From Synechococcus sp. HJ21-Hayes (GTDB lineage: Bacteria > Cyanobacteriota > Cyanobacteriia > PCC-6307 > Cyanobiaceae), in assembly GCF_024345835.1 (NCBI RefSeq), contig NZ_JAGQBW010000004.1:1-64000 (forward strand): a stretch of 64,000 nucleotides of DNA, read 5' to 3'. How positions within the stretch are numbered: position 1 is the first letter of the stretch; the number at the start of each line of letters is the position of its first letter. Shown in pieces: positions 16,543 through 24,946 of this stretch. The position numbers were made by a program, and so were the translations under genes. Below the pieces are notes generated by a model, which had not been told where the DNA came from, did no database searches, and saw only the letters and a list, made by a program, of their open reading frames with translations.

Positions 16543-18482
16543 CGCCTTCTCCACGCCTGGTACATCAAGACATTCCACAGGGCATATTGAACATTTCTAC
16601 CTGAGAGGTGGCGCTGCCACATGGCACGGATCGGTGCTGGATTAAGCAGTCCGTCAGCTGCCAATGCAGCGGGAGAGAGGAGATCTTCCGCCCAGTCACG
16701 CAGGGGGCCTCGCAACCAGTGCTCAATCGGCACACCAAAGCCCTGCTTGGGGCGCTCCACCAGTTCGCGGGGAACATAGCGGTAGAGCAGCTGGCGCAGC
16801 AGCCACTTGCCCTGGCCGTTGCGTACTTTTTGTCTTAACGGCAAGTGCCATGCGAAGTCGATCACCCGCGGATCAAGGAAAGGAACCCGCGTTTCCAGAC
16901 TGGCAGCCATTGCGGCACGGTCGACCTTGACCAGGATGTCGTCAGGCAGATAGGTCAGTGAATCGACCGCCATCATGCGCTCAGCGAAGCTGGGGAGAGC
17001 AGGCCATCGGCCTGGGTCGGCGACCAGCGTCGGTAGCTCGGCGATGCCGCCCAGCGGCAGCGGGCCGCGCCATTGGCTGACCAACTCGCGGTAGAGGCCT
17101 TCCGGGGACGGCGCGGCGATAACTTCGGCAAGTTTGTGCAGCTTGTCGCCAGGATTGCTGACGCGCAGTTGTGTCGGGAGCCAAGGGCCGATCACGTCGA
17201 AGGGGCCGTTCCAAGTAGCGGCAGGCATGGCCGTGAGAGCACCTGAGGCCGCGCGGCGCAGCCACGGCGGTATAGGGCCGATACGGCGCCACAGCGAAGT
17301 CGCCCAGAAGTAGCGGTTGTAGCCACCGAAGAGTTCATCGCCGGCATCGCCTGACAGACAGACGGTGACGTGTTGTTTCGTCAGAGAGCAGACCAGTGCA
17401 GTAGGAATCTGCGAGGAATCGGCAAACGGCTCGTCATAGATGTCGGGCAGACGCGGAATGATCTCTAGTGCCTGCTCTGGGTCAACATGCAATTCAGTGT
17501 GCTCGGTGCCGAGATGACGGGCCACCGCCTTGGCATGCGCGGCTTCATTGTAGTCGTTCTCGGTGAAGCCGATGGTGAAGGTACGCACAGATCGTGTGCT
17601 GCGCGCCTGCATCAGCGCCACCACAATCGACGAATCCAGCCCACCGGAAAGCAGCGCGCCAAGCGGCACGTCGGCGACTATTTGTTCGTCGATCGCTGAG
17701 CCGAGCACCGCTTCGAGCTCGTCGAGCGCAGCGCCGTCACTCAAAGCGTGATGGTTTGCGGCACCCTCCTGAGCGACAGCGGCGAAGCACCACCACGGTT
17801 CGGGATCCCCGAAGCGACCGTCAGCCCCCACTCGCAGCAGGGTGCCCGGAGGCAGCTTGAAGATTCCCCGGTAGATGGAGTATGGGGCCGGCACATAGCC
17901 GTAGCGAAGCATGAGCGCCAGTGCCCCGGGGTCGGTTTCGAAGCGGGCGGCCGGCAACGCGCGCAGCGCCTTCAGCTCCGAGCCAAAGGCAAAGCCGTCG
18001 CCAACGCGGCCGTAGTAGAGCGGCTTCTCGCCGATGCGGTCGCGCGCCAGCGTCAGCGTTTTCTCGGCACGGTCCCAGAGCGCCAGCGCAAACATGCCCC
18101 GGGCGCGGCGCAGGGTCACCTCGAGCCCCCAGGCGACGATGCTGGCGAGGAGAACCTCGGTATCGGAATAGCCACGCCAAACCGGCGCGTGGCCAGCCGC
18201 ATCCAGTTCGCCACGCAGCTCAGCCCAGTTATAGATCTCGCCGTTGTAGACGAGGAGATAGCGTGCGCAGGCCGACTGCATCGGCTGATGACCGGCAGGC
18301 GAAAGGTCGAGAACGGATAGGCGGCGATGGGCGAGCGCCACTCCCGACCCGGCGTCGATCCAGATGTCGCCGTCGTCCGGCCCGCGGTGGAGGATCGAAT
18401 GGGCCATCGCGTGCGCCTGGGTGCGCATCGCATCGGCATCTGTAAGCGGAGCGGCGGCAATGAAGCCGGCTATGCCACACAC
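16533..18482 (-). CDS. asnB: Asparagine synthase-like glutamine amidotransferase
   Basis: The 649-residue protein has an N-terminal class II glutaminase domain, with nucleophile Cys2 after a GTG start and YNGEIYN at 79-85. The C-terminal ATP-pyrophosphatase domain has SGGLDSS at 279-285. Both half-reactions therefore look intact: ammonia from glutamine is passed to a carboxylate activated as an acyl-adenylate. In polysaccharide loci such enzymes amidate uronic or other sugar acids rather than making asparagine, and this is one of four in the window. It sits between two GT4 genes, overlapping the downstream one by 10 bp. The composition is strongly GC-rich with proteobacterial-looking codon choice. 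Free asparagine synthesis remains possible. Confidence 0.88.
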   Translation of the reverse strand: MCGIAGFIAAAPLTDADAMRTQAHAMAHSILHRGPDDGDIWIDAGSGVALAHRRLSVLDLSPAGHQPMQSACARYLLVYNGEIYNWAELRGELDAAGHAPVWRGYSDTEVLLASIVAWGLEVTLRRARGMFALALWDRAEKTLTLARDRIGEKPLYYGRVGDGFAFGSELKALRALPAARFETDPGALALMLRYGYVPAPYSIYRGIFKLPPGTLLRVGADGRFGDPEPWWCFAAVAQEGAANHHALSDGAALDELEAVLGSAIDEQIVADVPLGALLSGGLDSSIVVALMQARSTRSVRTFTIGFTENDYNEAAHAKAVARHLGTEHTELHVDPEQALEIIPRLPDIYDEPFADSSQIPTALVCSLTKQHVTVCLSGDAGDELFGGYNRYFWATSLWRRIGPIPPWLRRAASGALTAMPAATWNGPFDVIGPWLPTQLRVSNPGDKLHKLAEVIAAPSPEGLYRELVSQWRGPLPLGGIAELPTLVADPGRWPALPSFAERMMAVDSLTYLPDDILVKVDRAAMAASLETRVPFLDPRVIDFAWHLPLRQKVRNGQGKWLLRQLLYRYVPRELVERPKQGFGVPIEHWLRGPLRDWAEDLLSPAALAADGLLNPAPIRAMWQRHLSGRNVQYALWNVLMYQAWRRRWA

Positions 18483-18500
18483 CTTAAGACCATCCTTTTG

Positions 18501-19655
18501 TCATTTCCGGGACGCCGCCTCAATATGGCGATCCCACAGCTCTTCGTACAAGGACTCGTAGGCGGCGACGCAGGCGTCGAGCGAGAACGACGCGGCGACG
18601 CGGCGGCGGGCGGCCTCGCCCATCGTCTGGCGGCGACCGGCATCGCCGATCAGATCCGCCAGCGCCAGCGCCAGCGCGTCCGGAGCGCGCGCCGGAACGA
18701 CATGGCCGCACTCGCCGCCGGTCACGGCTTCGGCGTTGCCGCCAACGTCGCTAACGACCATCGGCAAGCCGGCGGCCATGCCCTCGAGGACAGCATTGGA
18801 AAAACCTTCCTCGTGCGAGGCAAGGACACCGATATCGCTGGCGGCCAGTAGATCGGGAACGTCGCCGCGCTCGCCGAGAAAGCGCACGCTCGCGGAGAGG
18901 CCGAGGCGGGCGGCTTGCGCTTCCAGCGCCGCGCGCTCGCCGGCGTCGCGGCCAACCAACAACAGATCAACGTTTGAGGTGAGTCGATTGCGAAGCAAGC
19001 CGAGGGCATTCAGAAGATCAGCATGACCCTTATAGGAAAAGAGATTAGCTACACAGATCAAAGCAATACGATCATCCGACAATCCAAGCGCAGAACGCAT
19101 CGCTTGACGCCGCGCACTCCTTTCATCGCCCGCCGCAAAGCGATTGCAGTCGAGGCCGCTGTAAATTAAGCGAGCGCGCTCTGGCGGCGCTCCTTCATCT
19201 AGCAGATCTTGCATAACGACCCGTGAGTTGCCTAGCATTGCATCTGTGTAACGATATAGACAGCGCTCAATCCAGGCAGCAATCGGGCGGCGGCTTTGAT
19301 AGTGATTTCGGCTGCGGCGACTCATGACTAGACAGCGGGCCCTAAAGACAAGCGCGGTGAATCCACCGAAGAGATAAGCTTTAGGCAAAAAACAATGAAC
19401 AATAGGACGCTCTTGATAGATGGTGGCACCAAGCTTCCAGAGATCGATCCAGGCTTTGCCGGACTCTTGCGCGGCAACAAAGGAGACACCTCGAGACGCA
19501 AACTCATCGGCTAGTCGACCACCAGGCTGCAAAGGATGAATTCGAACCTTAAATCGCCTTGAATCCAAGCGCGGCAAAACCTGGAGCAGATGCTGTTCCG
19601 CCCCCCCACAATTCAGTCCATTAATCACGATTAAAACGGGAATGGGACCTGTCAC
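18501..19655 (-). CDS. GT4-type glycosyltransferase
   Basis: This GT-B transferase of about 384 residues carries NGLNCGGAEQHLLQVL near the N-terminus, the glycine-rich nucleotide loop typical of GT4 enzymes, then SGLDCNRF, LFSYKGHADLL and SHEEGFSNAVLEGMAAG near residue 285 (ExxxxxxxE type). The predicted role is addition of one repeat-unit sugar in the cytoplasm. The GTG at 19655 overlaps the stop of the upstream GT2 (GTGA), the coupling seen throughout this operon; a TTG at 19677-19679 would give eight more residues. The last third is much more GC-rich than the first, visible as runs of GGCGGC between 18540 and 18980, which could mark a recombination joint. Confidence 0.85.
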   Translation of the reverse strand: MTGPIPVLIVINGLNCGGAEQHLLQVLPRLDSRRFKVRIHPLQPGGRLADEFASRGVSFVAAQESGKAWIDLWKLGATIYQERPIVHCFLPKAYLFGGFTALVFRARCLVMSRRSRNHYQSRRPIAAWIERCLYRYTDAMLGNSRVVMQDLLDEGAPPERARLIYSGLDCNRFAAGDERSARRQAMRSALGLSDDRIALICVANLFSYKGHADLLNALGLLRNRLTSNVDLLLVGRDAGERAALEAQAARLGLSASVRFLGERGDVPDLLAASDIGVLASHEEGFSNAVLEGMAAGLPMVVSDVGGNAEAVTGGECGHVVPARAPDALALALADLIGDAGRRQTMGEAARRRVAASFSLDACVAAYESLYEELWDRHIEAASRK

Positions 19656-20521
19656 CGATTGAATGGCTTGCCCATGCAAGGCAACGAAAGACGAATCATT
19701 TTGCGATATAGATGACCAGGCAAACCTCTAGCTTGCTTCCAGAGAACAAGTCCAGCAGCAAAACAGCCGACCCAACGGTTAGCCACAAGAGAGCAGGAAC
19801 TATAGGTGGCGCCGACTAGCTGTAGCACGGCCGAAGGAAGATCGAAGCGCCTTGAGTAATCCTGGTATTTAACACGATCAAGATTTTGCTTGACAACCTC
19901 ATAATAATAAAAGCGAGTTCCCGAAACGTATCTGAAAGGGCCAAACGAGGCCGCCGCCATCATTATCGGCAGATCAGGCCACCACGGACAAAAAGCATAA
20001 GGAACACGTTGAATGACAGGCAAACGCCACAACCCATAAATATGGAAACATTGCATGCTTGAAGTCTTAATTAGCCGATCGAGACGACCTAGGCCAGTTG
20101 TTGAGAAATCGAAGGGGTATGGTCGCCCTACTGGATCAGCTGCTGTGATGATCTGTACATCACCAAAGGCGAGAACAGCAGCAGGATCCTGATCCAGCTC
20201 ATCCGCAAGTTTAGCAATGAAATCTAGATCTCGAGAATCGTCATGTGCTGCCCACATAAAATATTGGCCGTTAGCCTTTGAGAGCACGAAGCGGAAATTA
20301 TCATAAGCACTAAGTGGCGAGCGCTGCAAGAAATAATGGATTCGACGATCACTCTCAGCGATTGTCTTTGCGAATTCGCCCGTGCCATCATCCGAGGCAT
20401 TATCGGAAATGATAATTTCCAGGTCTTGCTCAGACTGATTAATTATTGAGCGCATTGCAGTCGCAAATAAATCGCCTCCGTTGCGAACAGGTACGCCAAT
20501 CGTTACACGAGGTCTTTTCAT
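19652..20521 (-). CDS. GT2-type glycosyltransferase
   Basis: The 289-residue GT-A transferase has the N-terminal strand VTIGVPVRNGGDLF, SDNASDDGT at 39-47 (uridine-binding Asp) and AAHDDSRD at 91-98 (DxD-like metal site in the form HDD). The C-terminal third is hydrophobic-basic and probably lies against the membrane. It is predicted to add a sugar to the lipid-linked repeat unit. The ATG at 20521 lies seven bases after the upstream stop, and its own stop overlaps the next transferase. Composition here is AT-richer than the downstream GT4. The donor is unknown; the CDP-sugar genes upstream make its product a candidate. Confidence 0.85.
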   Translation of the reverse strand: MKRPRVTIGVPVRNGGDLFATAMRSIINQSEQDLEIIISDNASDDGTGEFAKTIAESDRRIHYFLQRSPLSAYDNFRFVLSKANGQYFMWAAHDDSRDLDFIAKLADELDQDPAAVLAFGDVQIITAADPVGRPYPFDFSTTGLGRLDRLIKTSSMQCFHIYGLWRLPVIQRVPYAFCPWWPDLPIMMAAASFGPFRYVSGTRFYYYEVVKQNLDRVKYQDYSRRFDLPSAVLQLVGATYSSCSLVANRWVGCFAAGLVLWKQARGLPGHLYRKMIRLSLPCMGKPFNR

Positions 20522-20528
20522 AAGGGGC

Positions 20529-21287
20529 CTAGCTCAAGCGTCTAAGATACCCATCCGGCGCCACGCTAATCAGCAGCTTGTTGTCGATGTCCTTGTCGAT
20601 CTCGAACTCGGGATGGGTCTTGAGCCATTCATGAACGGCCGTTTTGGGGTTGTTGCCAACGTCCCAGGGGCGATTGGGGAAAGATCCAGCGGGTAGGTCC
20701 TCCACCACGGTGTCGAACACGATGCAGTAGCTGCCGACGGACACCAGATCGGCGTAAGCATTAAGCTCGGCAAGCACATGCTCGTGCGCATGATTGGAAT
20801 CCAAAGACACCAGTACCCGATCGACCCCATCGGCATAGCTGCGCACTTGCTGGATGGTGTCAGGATCGATCGAAGAACCCTCAATTAGTTCCATTTTAAA
20901 GCGCAAGGGATGCTCATCGAGGGCTTTGCGGTTATGGGGGCGGATATCGATGTCTACGCCGACGACTTTACGAGGGGACTGCCGGGGATCCAAGCCTTCC
21001 ATCACATCCAGAAGGCAAAGCATGGAAGCAGACAGAACAAGAGAGCCACCATGCGCAATACCTGTTTCAACAACAAGATCAGGAGTAACCTGCGACATTA
21101 GCTCTTGGACTTGTACTATATCTTGAGGATACTGGATTAAAGGCCTTCCAAGGCATTCAAAATGGTATGAGTAACCATGACTATTGGCAAGCAAGAACCA
21201 TGCACTTGTAGCAGCTAAAAGGCCATCGTCTACGCCCTGTGCCTGGATTTGAGTAGCGCAGTTTTCCTTGAAGTCAGAATAGCTCAC
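20529..21287 (-). CDS. CmcI-like (cephalosporin hydroxylase family) SAM-dependent methyltransferase
   Basis: The 252-residue product matches the CmcI/rhamnosyl O-methyltransferase family: a Rossmann SAM site VVETGIAHGGS at 72-82, a following acidic strand VGVDIDIRPHN, and SLDSNHAHEHVL near 160. The Asp/His cluster there is the likely metal-dependent catalytic region of O-methyltransferases of this family. It probably methylates a hydroxyl on a sugar of the repeat unit. The GTG start at 21287 overlaps the formyltransferase stop (GTGA). The name cephalosporin hydroxylase is historical and does not imply antibiotic synthesis. The substrate is inferred to be a glycan from the operon context only. 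Confidence 0.8.
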   Translation of the reverse strand: MSYSDFKENCATQIQAQGVDDGLLAATSAWFLLANSHGYSYHFECLGRPLIQYPQDIVQVQELMSQVTPDLVVETGIAHGGSLVLSASMLCLLDVMEGLDPRQSPRKVVGVDIDIRPHNRKALDEHPLRFKMELIEGSSIDPDTIQQVRSYADGVDRVLVSLDSNHAHEHVLAELNAYADLVSVGSYCIVFDTVVEDLPAGSFPNRPWDVGNNPKTAVHEWLKTHPEFEIDKDIDNKLLISVAPDGYLRRLS

Positions 21288-22030
21288 TTTTTCTTGGTGA
21301 TTTCAATCCTCGCCTCGTACTCTACGCCATTGTCGCAGAAGCTGCAGGCCGGATGCCCTTCAAATGTTCTCGCCCTCAAGAGGTTAAGTAGCTGACGAGC
21401 CGTTGTGGGCTCGTCTAAGGCAATTCTCGATGCGGCTTCGAGTTCAGATGAGAAATGGATAGAGCCCTTTGACAGGACTTGGGGTTTGGTCGCGAGTTTT
21501 TGCTCCCGAATTAGCGGGTAGGTGTCTATAAATAGCTCTTTCATTCCTGCAATTGCTTTGCGGTAAAGAGTTTCACCCGTGTCTTCCCAAGTGTAATCGA
21601 TTCCCCTTTGCGCAATAAGATCGCCGCAATCGATTCCTTCTTCGACAAGGTGCAGACTCACCCCAAAGGGGCACTGTTCTACAAGCGCCCAAAAGTTATA
21701 ATGCTTGCCTCGATTAAATGGCAGGAGGCTAGGGTGGGTATTGACGAAGCCAAGCCTTGTTGATCCAATGATGCGAGGACTGATTATCCTTGGCCACCAC
21801 AAGAGCAATCCCAGGTCGCAGCCAGTTTTGCTGTTATCACAAAATTGAAAATAGGAAGCATCGTCCGTATAGGCATGAGCATTGAGGCCATTTCTTAGCG
21901 CTATACGGTAGATCTCGTTTTGGCCAGTTGTAACTACGGCGCCAAGGTCCGCTTTATAGTTTTTGATCAACCAATGGGTGCAGTGAAGTCCTACTTCTGC
22001 GTCTGCGAAGACAGCTAACAATGGTGGCAT
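21284..22030 (-). CDS. Sugar N-formyltransferase-like protein (Formyl_trans_N)
   Basis: The 248-residue protein carries the formyltransferase active site: FVNTHPSLLPFNRG (Asn97 and His99, with SLLP loop) and GIDCGDLIA (Asp137), the Asn-His-Asp triad that moves a formyl group from N10-formyltetrahydrofolate to an amine. It lacks the C-terminal domain of methionyl-tRNA formyltransferase, and its position after an aminotransferase gene points to N-formylation of an amino sugar. CSFCDNG near the C-terminus has two cysteines that may be incidental. I chose the ATG at 22030; a GTG at 22051 would add seven residues. The partners are the DegT aminotransferase 30 bp upstream and the CDP-glucose pathway genes beyond. 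Confidence 0.82.
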   Translation of the reverse strand: MPPLLAVFADAEVGLHCTHWLIKNYKADLGAVVTTGQNEIYRIALRNGLNAHAYTDDASYFQFCDNSKTGCDLGLLLWWPRIISPRIIGSTRLGFVNTHPSLLPFNRGKHYNFWALVEQCPFGVSLHLVEEGIDCGDLIAQRGIDYTWEDTGETLYRKAIAGMKELFIDTYPLIREQKLATKPQVLSKGSIHFSSELEAASRIALDEPTTARQLLNLLRARTFEGHPACSFCDNGVEYEARIEITKKK

Positions 22031-22060
22031 GATTGGCGTCCCAAGAGGCACTGATTACAC

Positions 22061-23185
22061 TTAAAGACTGAGGGACGTTCTGATGATAGATGAAATAAAG
22101 CTTGAATCTTCGTCGCTCAGAAGGTAGTGAGAAGGCAGATTGAGCGCCCGGAGGTAGATGGCTTCAGAGAGATAGGTCTTATCGAAGGCTTTGCGCCCGC
22201 CCGCAGGAGTTGAGCTCAGAGGCCAGAAAAAAACCCTGGCATCCACCCCTTTTGATTTCAACTCGTCCATGAGGTCGTCACGCTTGAACGGGATCCCTTC
22301 GTCCACCACAAAGGTTGGCATCCAGTAGCCATTCGTGCATCCCTCTGGCTCGGGATTCATGCGGATCGGCAGATCCTGGAGGTAGTCCTGGTACATCGAA
22401 AAGATGCCCCGCTTTGCGCGCGTGAGGATCTTAATGCGCTCCATCTGCGCACAGCCGATAGCCGCCTGGATATTGCTCATCTTGTACTTGAATCCCACCA
22501 CATCGGGCCAGAACTGCTTGCTCTGCCCCCGCACCCGCCCATGGTTGGAGAGCGTCAACACCTGCTCGTAGAGATCGGAGTCATTGGTCACGAACATACC
22601 CCCCTCCCCCGTAGTGATCGTCTTGGTGCCATGGAACGAAAAGGCCCCAAAGCGGCCCATAGTCCCGGCACGCTTGCCGTGGTACACCGAACCCACGGCT
22701 TCGGCGGCATCTTCAATCACGGGGATGCCGTGGCGCTCACCGATCGCCAGCAGCGCATCCATGTCGCAGAGGTTGCCGTAGAGGTGCACTGCCACAATCG
22801 CCTTAGTTTTGGGCGTGATCGCGGCTGCCACCTGATCGGGATCCAGGCACCAACTGTCCGGCAGGATGTCCACAAACACCGGCGTGGCGCCAAGGTGCAC
22901 AATCGGTGCAGCGGTGGCGATCCAGTTGGTGTCGGCCATGATCACCTCGTCGCCGGGGCCAATCCCCAGGGCATGCATGCCCATGTGCAGCGCACCTGTG
23001 CAGCTGCTGGTGGCGATGGCGTACGTCACGCCCAGGTGAGCCTTGAACGCCTCCTCAAAGCGAACGATGTAGTCGTAGCAGTGCTCGCCCCAGCCATTGG
23101 CCGCTGCGTCGGTGGCGTATTGCACCTCCAGCTCGGTGATGGATGGCTTGGTGTAAGGGATTTTGCGGATGGGGGTGTTGGTCAT
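22061..23185 (-). CDS. DegT/DnrJ/EryC1/StrS-type PLP sugar aminotransferase
   Basis: The 374-residue fold-type I aminotransferase has EDAAEAVG (Asp159, contacts the PLP ring nitrogen) and SFHGTKTITTGEGG with Lys188 as the PLP-binding lysine. Presence of Lys, rather than the His of ColD/DdhC-type dehydratases, indicates true transamination of a keto sugar. With rfbF and rfbG upstream, the substrate is probably a CDP-linked 4-keto or 3-keto 6-deoxyhexose, and the product amine could be formylated by the next gene. The ATG at 23185 follows the methyltransferase stop by one base. Substrate position (C3 or C4) cannot be read from the sequence. Confidence 0.88.
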   Translation of the reverse strand: MTNTPIRKIPYTKPSITELEVQYATDAAANGWGEHCYDYIVRFEEAFKAHLGVTYAIATSSCTGALHMGMHALGIGPGDEVIMADTNWIATAAPIVHLGATPVFVDILPDSWCLDPDQVAAAITPKTKAIVAVHLYGNLCDMDALLAIGERHGIPVIEDAAEAVGSVYHGKRAGTMGRFGAFSFHGTKTITTGEGGMFVTNDSDLYEQVLTLSNHGRVRGQSKQFWPDVVGFKYKMSNIQAAIGCAQMERIKILTRAKRGIFSMYQDYLQDLPIRMNPEPEGCTNGYWMPTFVVDEGIPFKRDDLMDELKSKGVDARVFFWPLSSTPAGGRKAFDKTYLSEAIYLRALNLPSHYLLSDEDSSFISSIIRTSLSL

Positions 23186-23186
23186 T

Positions 23187-24401
23187 TCAGTTGTGGCATC
23201 CCCAATGCTGAAACTTCGGAATCGCTGTCACCAGCTCATACCCCGCCAGCTGCTGCCGCAGCTCCTCAATCAGGTTCCACGGCAGCACCAGCAGCTCATC
23301 AGGTGCCTGGGCGGCCAGCTGTTCGGGGCTGACCACCGGGATGTGGCTGCCGGGTAGGTGCTTGCCCTGCTTGCTGGGGGCGCGGTCGGCCACGGCGGGC
23401 AAGAGGTCGGCCCGAATGCCGGCGTAGTTGAGCAGGGTGTTTCCTTTTGCGGCGGCGCCATAGCCCAGCACCCGGCGACCGTCGCGTTTGGCCTGCAGCA
23501 GAAACGCCAGCAGGCCGTGCTTGGCGGCTTCGGCGCGTTGCTGGAAGCCGGCATAGGCCTGCAGGGTTTCAAGCCCCGCCGCTGCTTCGACCGCCAGCAC
23601 CGCCGCCACCGCTGAGCTGGACTGGGCTGCGCCCTGGTGAGCCAGCCAGATACGCAGGCTCCCACCGTGGGTGGGCAACTCCTCCACATCCACCACAGCC
23701 AAGCCCGCCGCCGCCGCGATGCGTTGCACCACCTTCAGGCTCAGGTAGCTGTAGTGCTCGTGATAGATCGTATCGAACTGGTTGCCCGCGAGCAGCCGCA
23801 GCAGGTGCGGGCACTCGATCGATGCGCGGCCCTGGGGTTTGAGCAGCCGGGCAATGCCGGCAAAGAAATCGTTGATGTCGGGCACGTGGGCCAGCACGTT
23901 GTTGGCCACCACCAAATCGGCGGGCTCCAGCTCCGCCGCCAGCGCCACCCCGAAGAAGCGCTCGATCGTTGTGATGCCCTTGGCTCTCGCGGCCTCAGCC
24001 GTGGCATGGGTGGGCTCGATGCCCAGGCAGGGGATGCCGCGCTGCTGCACGTATTGCAGCAGGTAGCCGTCGTTCGAGGCCAGCTCCACCACCTGGCTCT
24101 GGAGCCCCAACCCCAGCCGCTCCACCGCCGCTGCCACAAAGCGCTCGGCATGGGCGCACCAGCTGCTGGAGGTGCTGGAGAAGTAGGCATAATCCGCCGT
24201 GAACAGCTCCTCAGCTGCCGCGTGGGCGGGCAGCTGGGCCAGCCAGCAGCTGGTGCACACGAAAACCTGCAGCGGGTAGGTGATCTCGGGCAGCGCCAGC
24301 TGCTCAGGCCGCAGGTAGGCGTTGCTGGGCGGCTGGTGGCCCAGATCGATCACCGTGTGCTGCAGCGGCGATCCGCAGTGGCGGCAGGGGTTCTGGCTCA
24401 T
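23187..24401 (-). CDS. Three-domain sugar C-methyltransferase (class I SAM-dependent)
   Basis: The 404-residue protein has the three-part structure of NDP-hexose C-methyltransferases such as TylC3/NovU. A zinc-binding N-terminus carries CRHCG (residues 6-10) and CTSCW (about 49-53). A SAM-binding domain follows with VVELASNDGYLLQYV and ANNVLAHVPDINDF. A C-terminal Methyltransf_14-like domain carries GYGAAAKGNTLLNY. These enzymes add a methyl to C3 of 4-keto sugars, making branched sugars. Its stop is one base from the aminotransferase ATG, and its own ATG overlaps the epimerase stop (ATGA). This gives strong support for a branched 6-deoxy sugar in the product. Confidence 0.88.
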   Translation of the reverse strand: MSQNPCRHCGSPLQHTVIDLGHQPPSNAYLRPEQLALPEITYPLQVFVCTSCWLAQLPAHAAAEELFTADYAYFSSTSSSWCAHAERFVAAAVERLGLGLQSQVVELASNDGYLLQYVQQRGIPCLGIEPTHATAEAARAKGITTIERFFGVALAAELEPADLVVANNVLAHVPDINDFFAGIARLLKPQGRASIECPHLLRLLAGNQFDTIYHEHYSYLSLKVVQRIAAAAGLAVVDVEELPTHGGSLRIWLAHQGAAQSSSAVAAVLAVEAAAGLETLQAYAGFQQRAEAAKHGLLAFLLQAKRDGRRVLGYGAAAKGNTLLNYAGIRADLLPAVADRAPSKQGKHLPGSHIPVVSPEQLAAQAPDELLVLPWNLIEELRQQLAGYELVTAIPKFQHWGCHN

Positions 24402-24946
24402 GGCAAAGATTCAAGCAGCGGCAGCTCCCGATCTCGCGCGCTCAGGCCCGTGGGCGGCAAAGGCCACGAAATCGCCAATAAGGGGTCGTCGAAGCGAACA
24501 CCGGTTTCCGACTCTGGTACCCAGGCGCCTGAATGCAGGTAGAGCAGCTCACTGCCCGCCTCCAGCACCTGAAAGCCATGGGCGCAACCCTCCGGGATCA
24601 GTAGCGAATTGGCGGTACCTGGCGAGAGTTCCACGGCATGCCACTGGCCATAGGTGGCTGATTCGGGTCGCAGATCCACCGCCACGTCCCACACACGCCC
24701 GCGCAGGCAGCGCACCAGCTTGGCTTCGCTGTGGGGGGGCGCCTGGAGATGCAGGCCGCGCACTGTTCCTACAGCTTCGCTGCGGCTGAGGTTCACCTGG
24801 GCGATGGGGCGATCCCCCCAGGTTTCGGCAAAGGCCGGCTCCTGGCTGCGAAAGGCATTGAGGAAAAGGCCGCGGTGGTCGGCAAAAGCCTGGCCCACCA
24901 GCTCCAGCACACCGGCGATCGGGGTGGGGCGGGCTTCAATGGGCAT
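24398..24946 (-). CDS. RmlC-like dTDP-4-keto sugar epimerase family protein (cupin)
   Basis: The 182-residue cupin of the RmlC family has RGLHLQ with catalytic-base His66, LVRCLRGRVWDVAVDLR (77-93), GQWHAVELS, and IPEGCAHGFQVL (117-128). The tyrosine normally found just before the Pro-Glu of the next loop is Trp142 (AWVPESE). In RmlC that Tyr is the general acid, so this enzyme may epimerise only one carbon, as EvaD-type or 3-epimerases do, or work differently. It lies between rfbG and the C-methyltransferase and overlaps rfbG by 11 bp, so its substrate is probably the CDP-4-keto-6-deoxy sugar. Confidence 0.82.
   Translation of the reverse strand: MPIEARPTPIAGVLELVGQAFADHRGLFLNAFRSQEPAFAETWGDRPIAQVNLSRSEAVGTVRGLHLQAPPHSEAKLVRCLRGRVWDVAVDLRPESATYGQWHAVELSPGTANSLLIPEGCAHGFQVLEAGSELLYLHSGAWVPESETGVRFDDPLLAISWPLPPTGLSARDRELPLLESLP

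Noticed and set aside
18327-18851. Plus-strand open frame across the asparagine synthase/GT4 junction
   Set aside because: It spans two well-supported minus-strand genes and shows no recognisable motif.
20529-21287. Reading the CmcI-like protein as an antibiotic-pathway cephalosporin hydroxylase
   Set aside because: The name comes from the family founder; the context is a sugar-modification operon and the motif set fits O-methyltransferases.
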